61,804 bases of DNA, taken from Conoideocrella luteorostrata (Eukaryota > Ascomycota > Sordariomycetes > Hypocreales > Clavicipitaceae). Numbering within the stretch: the stretch's first letter is position 1; each line of letters starts with the position of its first letter. Shown here piece after piece: positions 33,263 through 44,700 of this stretch. The translations under genes and the position numbers were made by a program. The stretch is from NCBI GenBank assembly GCA_032433595.1, contig JASWJB010000264.1:1-61804 (forward strand). The letters run 5' to 3'. A model generated the notes under the pieces. It ran no database searches. It was not told the origin of the DNA and worked only from the letters and a program-made list of their open reading frames with translations.

Positions 33263-33807
33263 TGCGGCGGTTTTTAGTCGGGGTTGACGAAAAGAGGCGT
33301 GAGATGAATGAAAATAGACTCATATGATAGTAGAAGGAAGTAATGCTGGTAGGGTATGCAAACGAAAGTTGTGGAAGAAGATGCAGGAAATCCTTGAAAG
33401 TTGGGATGTAGGGTGTGTATATATGTTTATGCTACTTCGACGTAGTGTGCTGGCAAAACCGGCAACTTGAACCATATAGATATGTTGAAAACACTTCATC
33501 TGCATCAACAAAGTAAGTATGAGATGCCTTCTGCTTGTTCACCATTAACCCTGACCCCCATGCGATCCTCTAGCCTCATGCATCAAGTGCTACGTCCAGA
33601 CCGTGTACCGGCAGAGCAAACGAACGATGACACTAAGCACATTATAGTTCTCCTCTCTGCGGATGGAGTTTTTCACGGGTAAATTGCTGCAACCTGTAAG
33701 CGGCTTGACACGGCCTCTTCGGTAAGAGCAGTCGAAAAGGGAAGACAATGACAGGCAATGACGGGTAGCTGGAAGATTCCCGTCACAAACAACATCCTAT
33801 CATCCGA
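33263..33807. other. Intergenic spacer, 545 bp
   Basis: This holds the promoter region of the kinase/HAD/UPRT gene, which begins at its left edge on the minus strand. An in-frame chain of short ORFs at 33467-33682 has no recognisable content. No repeats are evident. Confidence 0.45.
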
Positions 33808-34254
33808 TTACGGGAGAAGAGGCCAAACAGTTCGCAGCCGACGGCAAACTCTCTCAAACCTATCCTGGCTGATTCGATGACGTTCCGCAACCTCACGGGT
33901 CTTAACTTCACGAGCTGGATTCACCACCTCCCTGACCTGATGAACATGAGCGAAGCCACACAGTAATGCGGCCATCTTGTAGAATGTCCATCTCAGTGTA
34001 AATTTTGATACCATATAAGTGTAGATTGGCGGGTGTCTAAGAGGGTCAAACCCTGGAAGCTGGCGCAAGGGATAGCCGTCGTGTTCAGCCCTCCCAAGAA
34101 TGTAAAAGACATCCGAAGTTTCACTTAGCCTGTGAAGCCACGTCCGAGAGGCGCGTCTTTCAGACAGTTCTTCGTGCAACCGAGCCTTATACCATGAAGG
34201 TTGTTGCACCGGAAGGCCAAGAAGGCGGTGCCACCGCAGTAAGAGTTTGCCCAT
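33808..34254 (-). CDS. Small conserved-looking protein, unknown function, 148 aa
   Basis: The open frame from MGKLLLRWHRLLGLPVQ to RRLRTVWPLLP gives 148 aa. An ATG 18 codons upstream (34308) is less likely, because the added sequence is not protein-like. The protein is basic and rich in Arg, Leu and His. It has a hydrophobic stretch, FYKMAALLCGFAHVHQVREV, and an Arg-rich C-terminus. It reads as helical and cytosolic or membrane-associated. I recognise no domain. The coherent composition supports a real gene. It sits next to a MITE cluster and could be lineage-specific. Confidence 0.55.
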   Translation of the reverse strand: MGKLLLRWHRLLGLPVQQPSWYKARLHEELSERRASRTWLHRLSETSDVFYILGRAEHDGYPLRQLPGFDPLRHPPIYTYMVSKFTLRWTFYKMAALLCGFAHVHQVREVVNPAREVKTREVAERHRISQDRFERVCRRLRTVWPLLP

Positions 34255-34364
34255 AGTGCCGAAGGATGTCGAATTGTATTGCAGCGTGCAATGCAGGATA
34301 TGGAGCATGGATAACTAACTATGTTGACACACGCATGGGACCAATCGTGGTGGTGGTAGACAAA

Positions 34365-34478
34365 CTGAGGGTTGGTCTAGCTGAGGGTTGGTCTAGCTGA
34401 GGGTTGCTCCACTGTAAAAAAAATCCCCACCACTATATGATTGGCTAAAACATCTTTATAGTGGAACAACCCTCAGCT
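34365..34478. repeat. Tandem 16-mer running into a hairpin element
   Basis: The unit CTGAGGGTTGGTCTAG occurs at 34365-34380 and 34381-34396. A third, partial unit then opens a hairpin whose arms are at about 34397-34418 (CTGAGGGTTGCTCCACTGT...) and 34454-34476, with two transitions between them. The core hairpin is about 80 bp and resembles a very short MITE. Confidence 0.75.
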
Positions 34479-34488
34479 GAACTATCAA

Positions 34489-34726
34489 GCGGGGGACAGT
34501 TTAACTGAGCCATCGAGGTGGCATTAACTCCGCAAGAGATTAATGCCTCAGCGACTAAAAACAAGATAAAATTTAAAAAAAATTCTAATTATTATATAGC
34601 TAAGATAGCTATTTACGTAATAGATTTTATTAATAACAAGCTTTAATTGTATCTGTGGTGGGCGTTCGAATTGAGAGGGTCAATTGGACAATGTGGACGA
34701 AATGGCTTAGTTAAACTGTCCCCCGC
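34489..34726. mobile_element. MITE copy 2, intact terminal inverted repeats
   Basis: A 238-bp element has 25-bp terminal inverted repeats at 34489-34513 and 34702-34726, one mismatch apart. Each begins GCGGGGGACAGTTTAACT. The interior is AT-rich with no coding capacity, and the element is a close relative of the truncated copy at 12345-12564. No convincing target duplication is visible (left flank TATCAA, right flank ATGGTG). The termini do not match the pogo remnant, so the mobilising family is unknown. Confidence 0.85.
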
Positions 34727-34973
34727 ATGGTGGGGTACCTATCACGTTTTGGGTTAGGTTAGGCTGTATGTTTGAAATCGCAGTCTGGATGTTTGTTTGC
34801 CCCTGATACTAGTAAGCACCACCTTTGGGTAGGGCGTAGCCATCACAACTAGTTACGTAGCACACATAAGTGGACTCTTGTACGGAGTACGGAGTAGTTA
34901 GTTACTCCGCAACTCAGCTGGGTGTCTGTGTATGGGCGTGTGAAAGCCTGTCCTGGAGATCGAGCTTGCCACC

Positions 34974-35043
34974 CGGGGGACAATTAACGACCTTACACGG
35001 CTAACCCAACCGCGCTGCAAAGGGTCCCGTAATTTGTCCCCCG
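34974..35043. mobile_element. 70-bp miniature inverted-repeat element
   Basis: The left end CGGGGGACAATTAACGACC is an imperfect inverted repeat of the right end at about 35021-35043. Both ends share the CGGGGGACA terminus of the MITE 250 bp away. It is perhaps a deleted derivative or a relative. Confidence 0.55.
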
Positions 35044-35721
35044 CGTGCTTGCTCAAAGTTTGTCACGGCTAGCATTTGCTGGGTTTCAGACCCCAGGCCC
35101 TGCGTTCATCCGTCAACTTTGTAACTATCTACTTCAGAGGCTGGGAACACGGCCCGGAGCAAATGCCGTGGTTTGCATCGGAAAGTTGCTTTGCGACACG
35201 TGCCAGTACCACGGACTATGCAGCTCGCTCTGTGGTTTTATCCAAGCGGCAAACTGGGTCATGCATGCTCGTGTGATGCAGAGTAGGAACGGTTGGGATG
35301 AAAATGTATGAAGAGGGAAACCAAGGGCCGCGCATCTGTTTTTGCTGACAAATCTTCGACTGCCATGAACTGATAATTGATATTATATCAGCAAACATAG
35401 CAACATCCAGCTTACATTTTACATTCACCAAGGTGAGTAGGCGCGACAAAACGGCTTCAAAATCCCAAAAACAAACTATGTCTACGCTGAGCAAAACACA
35501 ATCAATTCGAAAAGCGAAAAATTCCTGGATAATCTCTCCAGCAATTGAACAACATCACATCGCAGTATAGTACATCTATATTCTAGTGCATTCCTCTCGT
35601 GTCTATTTTGTTGAAGTCTTGCCCAAACTCCAAGCAATGCGAGCCACGCAACAAGGTAAAACTAAACCGATACTCCATCCCATAAACAGCACACCGTAGA
35701 TACAACTCCTTAGCTACACCA
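35044..35721. other. Intergenic spacer downstream of midasin
   Basis: This is about 680 bp at the 3' end of the midasin gene. A plus-strand frame at 35045-35311 starts inside the miniature element's border and has no recognisable content. It presumably holds the midasin 3' UTR. Confidence 0.45.
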
Positions 35722-38700
35722 TCAAGACGTTACCTCCGCAAACCAGGTCCTCAACAAGCCCGCGAGAGCGATCGGCAGCTCCTCTAAATTGTGTACAATC
35801 AAGTAGTACTGGAACGGGAACGTGTCCAAGTATCTCTCAAACACCCACTGGACCTCCCCATTAACACCCCTGACAGACGTGGCTTTTCTCAGTTCCAACA
35901 CGCTGTCACCCGCCTTTTTCGTAGTGTCGTCCATGATGATGAAGACAATCATGATCCTCTCCTCCATTGCCTCACGTAGTAATCTACGGATCGAATCATG
36001 ATCATTGGATGGCGTTATGCCGTCCGACAAAATCAGTGCCAACTGCCAGAGGTCAGAATTGGCTCCAGATAACAGTCTGGCTGTGCGGAATTTGTCAATT
36101 GTCTGGCGGACGAGCAGGGCAATATTGGTTTGATCTTGAGAGAATGTGAATTTCTGCAGAGTCTTGGCCCCGGCGTCCGAAGCAAAAGGATCGGTCAGCT
36201 CGTGGGCGGTGAAGACATCGCTTCCGAACCCAACAACCCCAACTTGTCCGGCCTCCAACATAGTAAGTGACCGAGATACCATGACAAGTGATTCCATCGC
36301 CAAACTTCCAGAAGATGATTCCCCCATACTTTTACTGTCGTCAACACATAGTAGAATCTGGTAGGTTCGCTTGGTCGGAATAGCTCGCCGCATCCAAATC
36401 TTGTCACGCTTGTAGCTTGATGCGATGTATGGAATGATGCGCTTGATGTTCAGCCGTTTTCCTGTTCTGAAAGACCCCGAAAGTTTTGTGGACTGTGACG
36501 GCGTAAGAATGAGACGGAGTTGCGAGGTCAGCGACAACGAGAGTGCATGTGATTTGGTTTGGAACTCGATCCACTGGTTGAGGCACTCTCCATAGTCGCG
36601 AAGTATTCGTGCTCCTTCCGAAATGTGAGTTGTGGACAGCTGTTCTGATGCCTCTTTGATTGGTTCTTCCTCGGCTGGCCCCTCTGCAATTCCTGTATCT
36701 GCTTCAGATGACGTGTCTTCTTGATTGTAGTTGCCTTGTCTAGTTTGCACGCCAGTCCGTCCGTCTTCTGGTTCTTTCCTGTCTGTTCCGCGCGTTTCAG
36801 CCGAGTCGCCGAGATCCATGTTGTCCGCATCCTCGTTGATTTTATCTTCCGCATCCTCCTCCATGCGGCGGCTAGCCGAGTCTTCTTTCTCTCCCTCGTT
36901 GTCTATGGCCATTGATTCATCAATCGGCTGCACCTCATCCTCATCTGCTGTTCCCATTGCCTGAGCATCATCTGCTGCGTCATCATTCTGCAGATGCTGG
37001 AACTCTTGTCGGCTCTGTTCAGCATCCACCTTTTCATTAGATGTGTCTTCTTGCTTTGCGTCCATGATATCTGCATTTTGACGGTGCCACTTCTCCAAGG
37101 CATCTCCCAGTTTTCGGAATGGGTCGCTTTTTACAGATTCTTCTGCATCGTCCTCATGCTGTGACTTGTCTACCGTTTCGTTTGATCGAGACATTGCTCC
37201 TTTGCTGCCTGCACTGGTATCTTGGTCCGCGGCTCCATCGCCCATCTCCCCCTGCTCTTGTTGCGCTGCTTGAGCTTGGAACTTATCATCAAGGTCCATA
37301 GACTGTTGATTTTGGTCTATGCCAGAGCTTTTGACATCGCTGGGGGCAGCATGGTCAATGTCAGTATTGGCATTGTCTTGTGGCGGCTGTGTCATGTCTT
37401 CGGGTTGCTCCTCTCTGCTTTCTTCATCTGACTGATCGTCAACGTCGGAATCAACTGCTTCCTTCACTTCGTCGGGACCATTGGGCGGCTCATTTCCATC
37501 TTCACTAATCTCATCCTTACTTCCTGTCTCTTCTTGCATTTGCTGAGCCGTGGCATTTTCCATCTCGTCATCCTCTCCATCATTGCCAGCAGGCTGCTCT
37601 TCAGTCTCATTGGCCATATCTTCCGGATCGGATAAGTCGTCGAATTCATCACTATCCGAAGCTGACTCTTTGTCGTCTTCGAGATCCAGGTCCATGTCTT
37701 CTGGGAGTTCGAGCGTATTGTTCTCTTGTACATTTTGGTCTTGTCGATTCAATTCCTCTAGTGCATGAAGATCATCGTCCTCTGCCTCAGCCTCAGCATC
37801 AACATCATCATCTTCTTCGTTCTGTTTCTGCTCGTCCTCCCTGCTGTCTTCGGGCTCCTGCTTCTTATCAATTTGTTTTGCTTCTTCCTCTGCAGCCATT
37901 TGTTCCTCGTCACCTTGCTTCTGTCCCTTCGTCTCATTTCCCTGTTGGTCCTTGTCAGCCTGCTCTTCGTCATTGCCGTCCCACATCTTCTCATCGACCG
38001 CGGTAGGATCGAGGTCATCTACATCGCCAGCCTCTTCGTCCATATCATTCTCTTCATGATCTTTCTCGTCCCCCCTTTGTGATCCTTTCTCTTCTTCATC
38101 GTCTGCCGCAACACTACCCATTTCACCCTCCATGTCTTCATCCGCCATGTCCACGGCGTCCTTCTCGTCTTCGATTTCCTCGTTCTTTTCTTTGTTTGCT
38201 TCTTGAGCTAGTTCTGTGAGGTCCTCATCCGGTTGAATGTCTTTGCTAATGTCCTCCGCACCTTCGCCGTCACCCAGACCTGTTCCAGCTTCCAACTGTC
38301 CGGCATCGCCTGAAGACTCGTTTGACTTCTCTTGAGGGGTACAGAAGCCTTGGGAAGCAATCTGATTGAAAGATTTGGTCAAATGGTACGCCATGTGAGC
38401 TGTTGCACGATGTGTTTCCAGGCCTTGGTCGATCGACCGCGAGCAAAGTGACACGAACTGGACCAAAATGGGAGATGTGAGGCCAACAATGCACATTGCT
38501 GCCATGCTTGTCTTGGGGTCACCGAGTTGAACTTTCTGTAGTAACTCAACACAATCATGAATAGTTTTGTCCACCGTACTCATATGCAGCTGGTTGATCA
38601 TGGCCAAAAAGCCATCAGCGTGCTTGGTCAGCCAACCTGGCTCGCCTTGATCTCTTGATATTTTCATTCCTTTCTTCCTGGTACTTTCAATAGCCACAAG

Positions 38701-41700
38701 AATCGTATCTGTCAATTTTGAAACAGCATCAGCAAATTTGTTCAGCCCGATGCCTTCGCCAGTCAAGTCAAAGCCAGTGGACTTGGCATGAGTCCAGGCT
38801 CTTAGGTGGCGGACAACGAATGCCAGATCTGAACGAGTTTCAGCTAGATGAATGAGACTCCCGTCTAGCTCGGTCAAGTCAGTTATAACATGCTCCCTCA
38901 GCTTGTCGTGAGCAGCCGAGCTGATATGAAGAGGAAGATGCGGGAGATCATTGGCAGCAGTGGATCGAGCGGCAATGCGTTTTCCCCACTGCCGCAAATC
39001 TTGGATCACAGTGTTGTTGTCAACTTGACCAATTTTCCCATGCGTTTCGACTAGTCGAATGGCAAATTGGATTCCATGGGCAAGCCATCGTAGCAGGCGT
39101 GTCCAGTCACTGTCATGCATTTTGTGAACTAATATTCCGTTTTTTGAAACATCACCGAGCTGTTCGAATTGAGTGACTGCCTTCTGCAGGCTTTCGCGTG
39201 CTTTCGTAAAGACTCCAAGTTTTTGGCGTTGAGACAGATTGAAGTTAATCAAACCTTCAACAAAACCTGCACTCCTTGCCACCTCAGCACCTGTAAGATC
39301 TTCCGAATGTTCTCGGGCAGCTTCCCTGGCTCTTGGGGCGAGATCCAATGTCTTGTGCAAAAAGTATTCCGCTTGCTTAGCTGTCTCAGTTTGAATAGAC
39401 TTGACTGTCGTGAGATTGGAAAGAACGACAGCCAGGGAGTTCTGCTCTGCCAGTTTGTCTTGAGATAGGTTATGCTGCAGTCCCATTGTTCGAAGGTCTC
39501 GCAATGTGTCGGCGAAGAGCTTACGCTTTCTCGTCTTGAGATGCTTGACTTGATCCTTGTTTTCATCATTGAGAACTGACGGTGTCTCCTTTTGTAGCTC
39601 AGCCATGGCTGTATTGAGCTCAGCGACAAATTCCAAAACCATGTTTGACACATTGCTTGATACCTCGGGAGCATGCGTGATCTTCCTCATTATCGAGACT
39701 GTCTTGGATAGGTTTGCAAGTCTTTTGTGGTTACCGAGCCATCCAGGTAGCGATTCGTTCAGAGGCTCGAACTTGACATCTGGCAATTCAGGTACATCAG
39801 ATTCAGCTTCAACGTTTGCTTTCACAGTCATGTCCTCATCAGGAAGTCCTTGCCCAATGAGCATTCTCATTTCTTGACCCAGAACACCTCTAAACTTGCG
39901 AATCAGCCTGAAGAGCTTCTGGTGAGATTTTCGAGCGCTTTCTCGAAGAGCGTTGATATTTGTATCTTTCCAGCTTGCCATGAGAAGGACATCTTTCGTT
40001 TTCTTTTCGATTGGTGCCCGCCCTTTCTGGACGGCTTCATCGGCCGTCTTTTCGTACCGCGAGTAGTATTGCAGGAAGTTCTCAACTGCTACACAGATGA
40101 TATCCAAAGCAGGATAGTCGTACGCTAGCATGTGGAGCTGACTCAATAATTGACATAGCAGAGCAGCCCGAGTTTTGAACTGGCCAACGATGGAGCTAGA
40201 AAAGTAGAGCTCCAGATTCTCAATCAACGGTTTGACGTATCGTCGTATTTCGGAGCGTGAACCGACCATTGTCAAAGGAACAGCAATAACCACTTGATAG
40301 GCAACGAACCACCAAGAATAAGCGTCATCTTGACACTTTTTCTGCTCCATATCGAAGAGGTTCGCCCATGTTGAGAGTTCAAGACGTCGCCATCGAACAA
40401 CAGTATCCGTCAGTGAATTGTGAAGTGTGAGAACAGCATAGGTCTTGCTAGCCCAGCCACCAAATTGCCACTCATAAACATGAGCATGGAGCTGCTCAAC
40501 CTTTGGTAGGATCTTGGCCAAAGGCTCTCCGTGAACTTGCTCCAAGAGTTTATCGCAAGACTGCACAACGTCAGCTAATGGTTGCATGTGTCCAATTTCA
40601 TCGACGAGCTGTAGCTCCCGGAAGCGTGCTTTGATACTGTGAGCGAGAGAAACCAGCTGTCTAGTTTCGGATAAGTTTGCATCTGTGTAGAAGTTGTAAT
40701 CTTTGTTAGAAACGGTGCATCGCAGCTCGTCCGTCTTTTCTCCCAGGAGTAGAATTGTGCTAGCAAGCATCTTAGAATTGATGCTGCGATCGATACAAGC
40801 TTGGTTTTGCAGCTCAGTAACAATTCGTCGTCCAGAAGCTATGCAGGCTTCACGGAAAGCTGTAACGGGGTCTTGTGGATCGAAGAAGATCTTGCGATGA
40901 GCTTCTGCTACCTTGAGAGACATATTTCGAACTTGATCGAAACTCTTTTGGTTATTTGTCGAGTCCTCATCACCGTCAAAGGTAGGAAAAAGCTCATTGA
41001 GCTCCATGGCATCGATCTCTTCCTCGTCTTCCAAAGTACCACGGAACCGATACAAGCTAGTCTTGGCTGCCTCTGCATTCCTGTCAGCATCCAGCTTTTT
41101 ATTCCAATCATCATAGAAGTTGTGAAAGCAGCCGAATACAGCTTCTCGATCAGTCAAGGAGAGTCCTCGGAGTCCATCGACTGCTACATTTGCGCTCATC
41201 AAGGTGAGATATTCGAAGGTGTTGGTACCCATCCTCTCCTTTGTGAATTCTTCAACCATAGAGCCAAAGAATGGGGTCGCATTCACAAGATACTCTGTTA
41301 TAGGTTCCATGGCCTTTGCTCTCGTAGCGTCACACAATGAAAGGCCAACCAGAAGGCATCGAAGAATATTGACGGCCGGTCGCACCATATCTTGGTACGC
41401 TTCAAACCGAGCAGACAGGCGACCAACCAATCGAGACACATTCTCTCGAACTAGGTTCAGGCTATCTTGGTCACCACTGTTCGAAGTTGATTTGCGGCCG
41501 GTTACGATCATGTGCAAGCTAGGGCCACTAATTGTCTTTAAGACGTTGGTGAACTCGGCGTGCAATTGAGCGAGAGCGGATCTCTCGGGTCGGAAAACAG
41601 GCCGAACCTCTTTTGGCGGAGGGCCAAGCCGATCGAGTTGGGATTGAATCATGTCGATTCTAGCACTTGTGGATTGTCCGGTGAAGCTGGCTTGGAAAGC

Positions 41701-44700
41701 CTTCAAACTGGCAAGCTTTCCTCGCAAGGAGGATTCGAGTTCGTCAAAAAAGTGAAGCTCTGCCTTGGGTTGCATTTGAGGATCAAAGATTCGATCTGGA
41801 ATGTAGAGTTTGACGAGACCTATACTGAATTGGAGCCAGGCTAATGCTGAGAAGTAAGCAGATTCCGTGGGGGTGTGTCTGGCAGCAACGATTCCAACAA
41901 CTGCAGGAATGAAATGATCCAAAGTGATTTGTCGCAGATGAGCGATATCAATAACTTTAGTCAGTTCGTCGAAATCAGCGTTAGGAAAGGTGAGGCCCTC
42001 CCTGGCAATCGTCAGAAGTGAAGCGATGTTGTCCTCAGTTCGCGCCAAACACTTCATCAATGCATCTTTGAATTCCGAGCCATGAGACTCAAAGGTGTCC
42101 AGTAAGATGTTCCAAAGCAAGTCATTTAGGTCGGCCACCGGATCTACTGTTATCTGAGGGGTCAAGGCAGCCAAATGCTGTCCAAGAATAGGCAGTTCTG
42201 TTTCAAGGAGGGCTAAAGAGCTCAAATTTACACTCCTTAAGTCATGCATTTTCCCCCATAGCGATGTCATCAGCTTACCATCCCAAGAGAAGATGTTTTG
42301 GTGCACTAAGTAGGCGAGAGACTGTAGTTTGAGTGCTTTCTCGGAGGAGCTGGTAAGCATCATTGCAGCATTGGTGGAGACGTTTGACAAAATGACTAGT
42401 TGACTGTCTAGTTTCGAGTTCTGCAGTCGGTTCGCCGAGTATCGCAGTATCAATAGCTGCCTGAGGTATTCAAAATCGGTGGCAAAGAACGGGATTGTCT
42501 CCTGTGTTTCTTGTCCGATATGGGTTTCCAAGTCCTCGATAGCGACAACAAGATCATTAACGAGCTGATCACTAGGAACAGAGTCGTTCCTGACCATTTC
42601 ATAGGCCGTTGTCAGTGCATTTTGAGCCTTGGCTAGGTCTGGAATAGAAGGAGAAGAAGCTTTCCACCGGAGAGCATCAAATCTAGTTGCGAGCTGATCA
42701 AGCTTGACTGACCGATCAAAGGCAACTTGTGTGGCGATGGGATTGGGCCTGAAGGCATTCCAAAGCACTTCCATACTTAGACCAGTTGACAACTGAAAGC
42801 CTCTGTCAAAATTACTTGACAGTTGCGAAGTAGCTAGGGATAAGAAGGCAGAGTCTGCTTGAACAGGCATGTCTTTGACGAATGATTGCAGCTTCCTGGT
42901 TCCAAGGATAATGTGAGCCTGAAAATATGCTTCATCGAATTCCTGGCTCGTGGAAAGAGAAACTGTCTGTTCCAAAAAGAGCCCCAGCACTTCAAGAAGC
43001 TGAAGTCGCATGAAGAAAAAGCCATCCGCCATGAAACCTTGATGAGTGTATGTTTCGATTGCCGCTACCATTGACGAGAGAAACGAACTGAGCTTGACAG
43101 TGGAATCCTTTGATACTGCTGCGACTCGTTCGCTGATGAGAGAACGCTGTAAACGGTTTAAGGACGCTAGCTTGGCCGATTGTGCTTGAACATGGTGTTG
43201 CTGAGTGGTTTGGCGAATGTGATGAAGACGACGGGCGGTCTCATAGCGGGCTCCCATCCAGAATGCCATAGCTTCTTGTGAAAGTAACTTGGCAATAATT
43301 TGATTGCTCAACATGTGGATCGATTGGGCATTCGGAAAATCACCAGTAGCAGCTGATGGTAATGTGGAGTAAAGATGCATTACAGCTTTCAGGATCTGTG
43401 ACCCGACTGGGCTTTGGAGAAAGCTGAGCAAGTCTTTCGATGTTGATGTCAAGGTCTCGTCCTTGTTTTCCCTTAACAGCTGATTGACAAATCGTGAGAG
43501 CAGACTCACATCCTCTAGAGAGAGATGCTCCATAGCTACTCTGGAGACAGCCATGACAGAGATGTCTGCGGTTGTAAAATGTTTTGCCATTGAGTTTGCC
43601 GATAATTGTGCTTCATGGTACCGCTGTAAGGCCCCCTCGACGGCTGCAATTTTGTCCAAGCATGGGGCTGATTTGGGCGGGGGGGAATGTATATGAATCT
43701 CAATGGCTCGGTTCCTCATGGCACGAGAAAGCTCGCCATACCTTGGATCCATTGTCAGGAAGATTCTAAAATCCGGGTGCGGCTTAATGATTCTTGGCTT
43801 GCCATCGGAGTCACAGTGCTCGTTGATGCTTAGAAATCCACTTGGCTCTAATAGGGAATTGAGTCGATCCAAAACGGATGCATTGCACATATTTGCGTTG
43901 TCCAGCACTAACCACTGTCCCGTGAGAAGGGCTTTGACAATAACACCATCAAGCCACTCGAAGCGTGGGTTTGCCAAAACAAGAGGGCCTCCTAATACTT
44001 TTTTTGCTCTAGTAAGTGCAACGCCGACTTCCGAGCCGGACGAGACAAGACCTAACAGCGCCGTAACGGCGGACAGAATAGTAGTCAGACTCTCATGATC
44101 ACCGTTGTGCGCGCCGAGCAGATGCAGCAAATTCAACACCTCGACTGGCGCCGCGGATGGCACGAGTGACATCACTGAGTCCTGCAAATGCTCGCCAAGG
44201 TCGACCAAAGCGGCGTTGACTTCTCTGAGGGGATCGGCCTGCTCGAAACCACCAACAAGGTCCATGGTGTCAATGTCAGCATTCATCGGAAACACCACCA
44301 GAGGTTTGCCGGACAGCGCAGCAACGTAGCGCAACAGTGACGATTTGCCGTGACCAGATGGGCCGCTCAAAATACATGGAATATTTTGCTTCACACAAAT
44401 CATGATTGACTCCAATTCAGCAAGTCTGGGAACGACATCAATATTCGGTAAGTTTTCGGGCTGCATATTCAGGTGTCTGGGCAGCATTGCCAGGCCAACT
44501 TGACCGAATTTCGAGTTCAAGTTGTGATAAAGGCTGTGAGTTCGTGGCTCCCATCCAACAACACGAGCAAAAAGTTGGCTCACTTCAGTTCGATCTTTTG
44601 GTGTACGGAATCGCTGCCTAACAATTATGTCAAGGAAGTCGTCGATTTGAGCAGTCTGAAGGAGAGTATCAGAGGAGTTCAATAGATGTAACCATCTCAG

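Noticed and set aside
35045..35311. Plus-strand frame of 88 codons beside the miniature element
   Set aside because: No recognisable content; it overlaps alternative frames of equal length and begins at a repeat border.
23188..35721. Possible secondary-metabolite cluster (esterase, hydrolase, fusion enzyme)
   Set aside because: There is no synthase, P450, methyltransferase, efflux pump or pathway regulator. The genes look like independent housekeeping or salvage functions.
36500..38300. Many long open frames on both strands inside midasin
   Set aside because: They are shadows of the Asp/Glu-rich tail, whose repetitive GAA/GAT codons keep other frames open.
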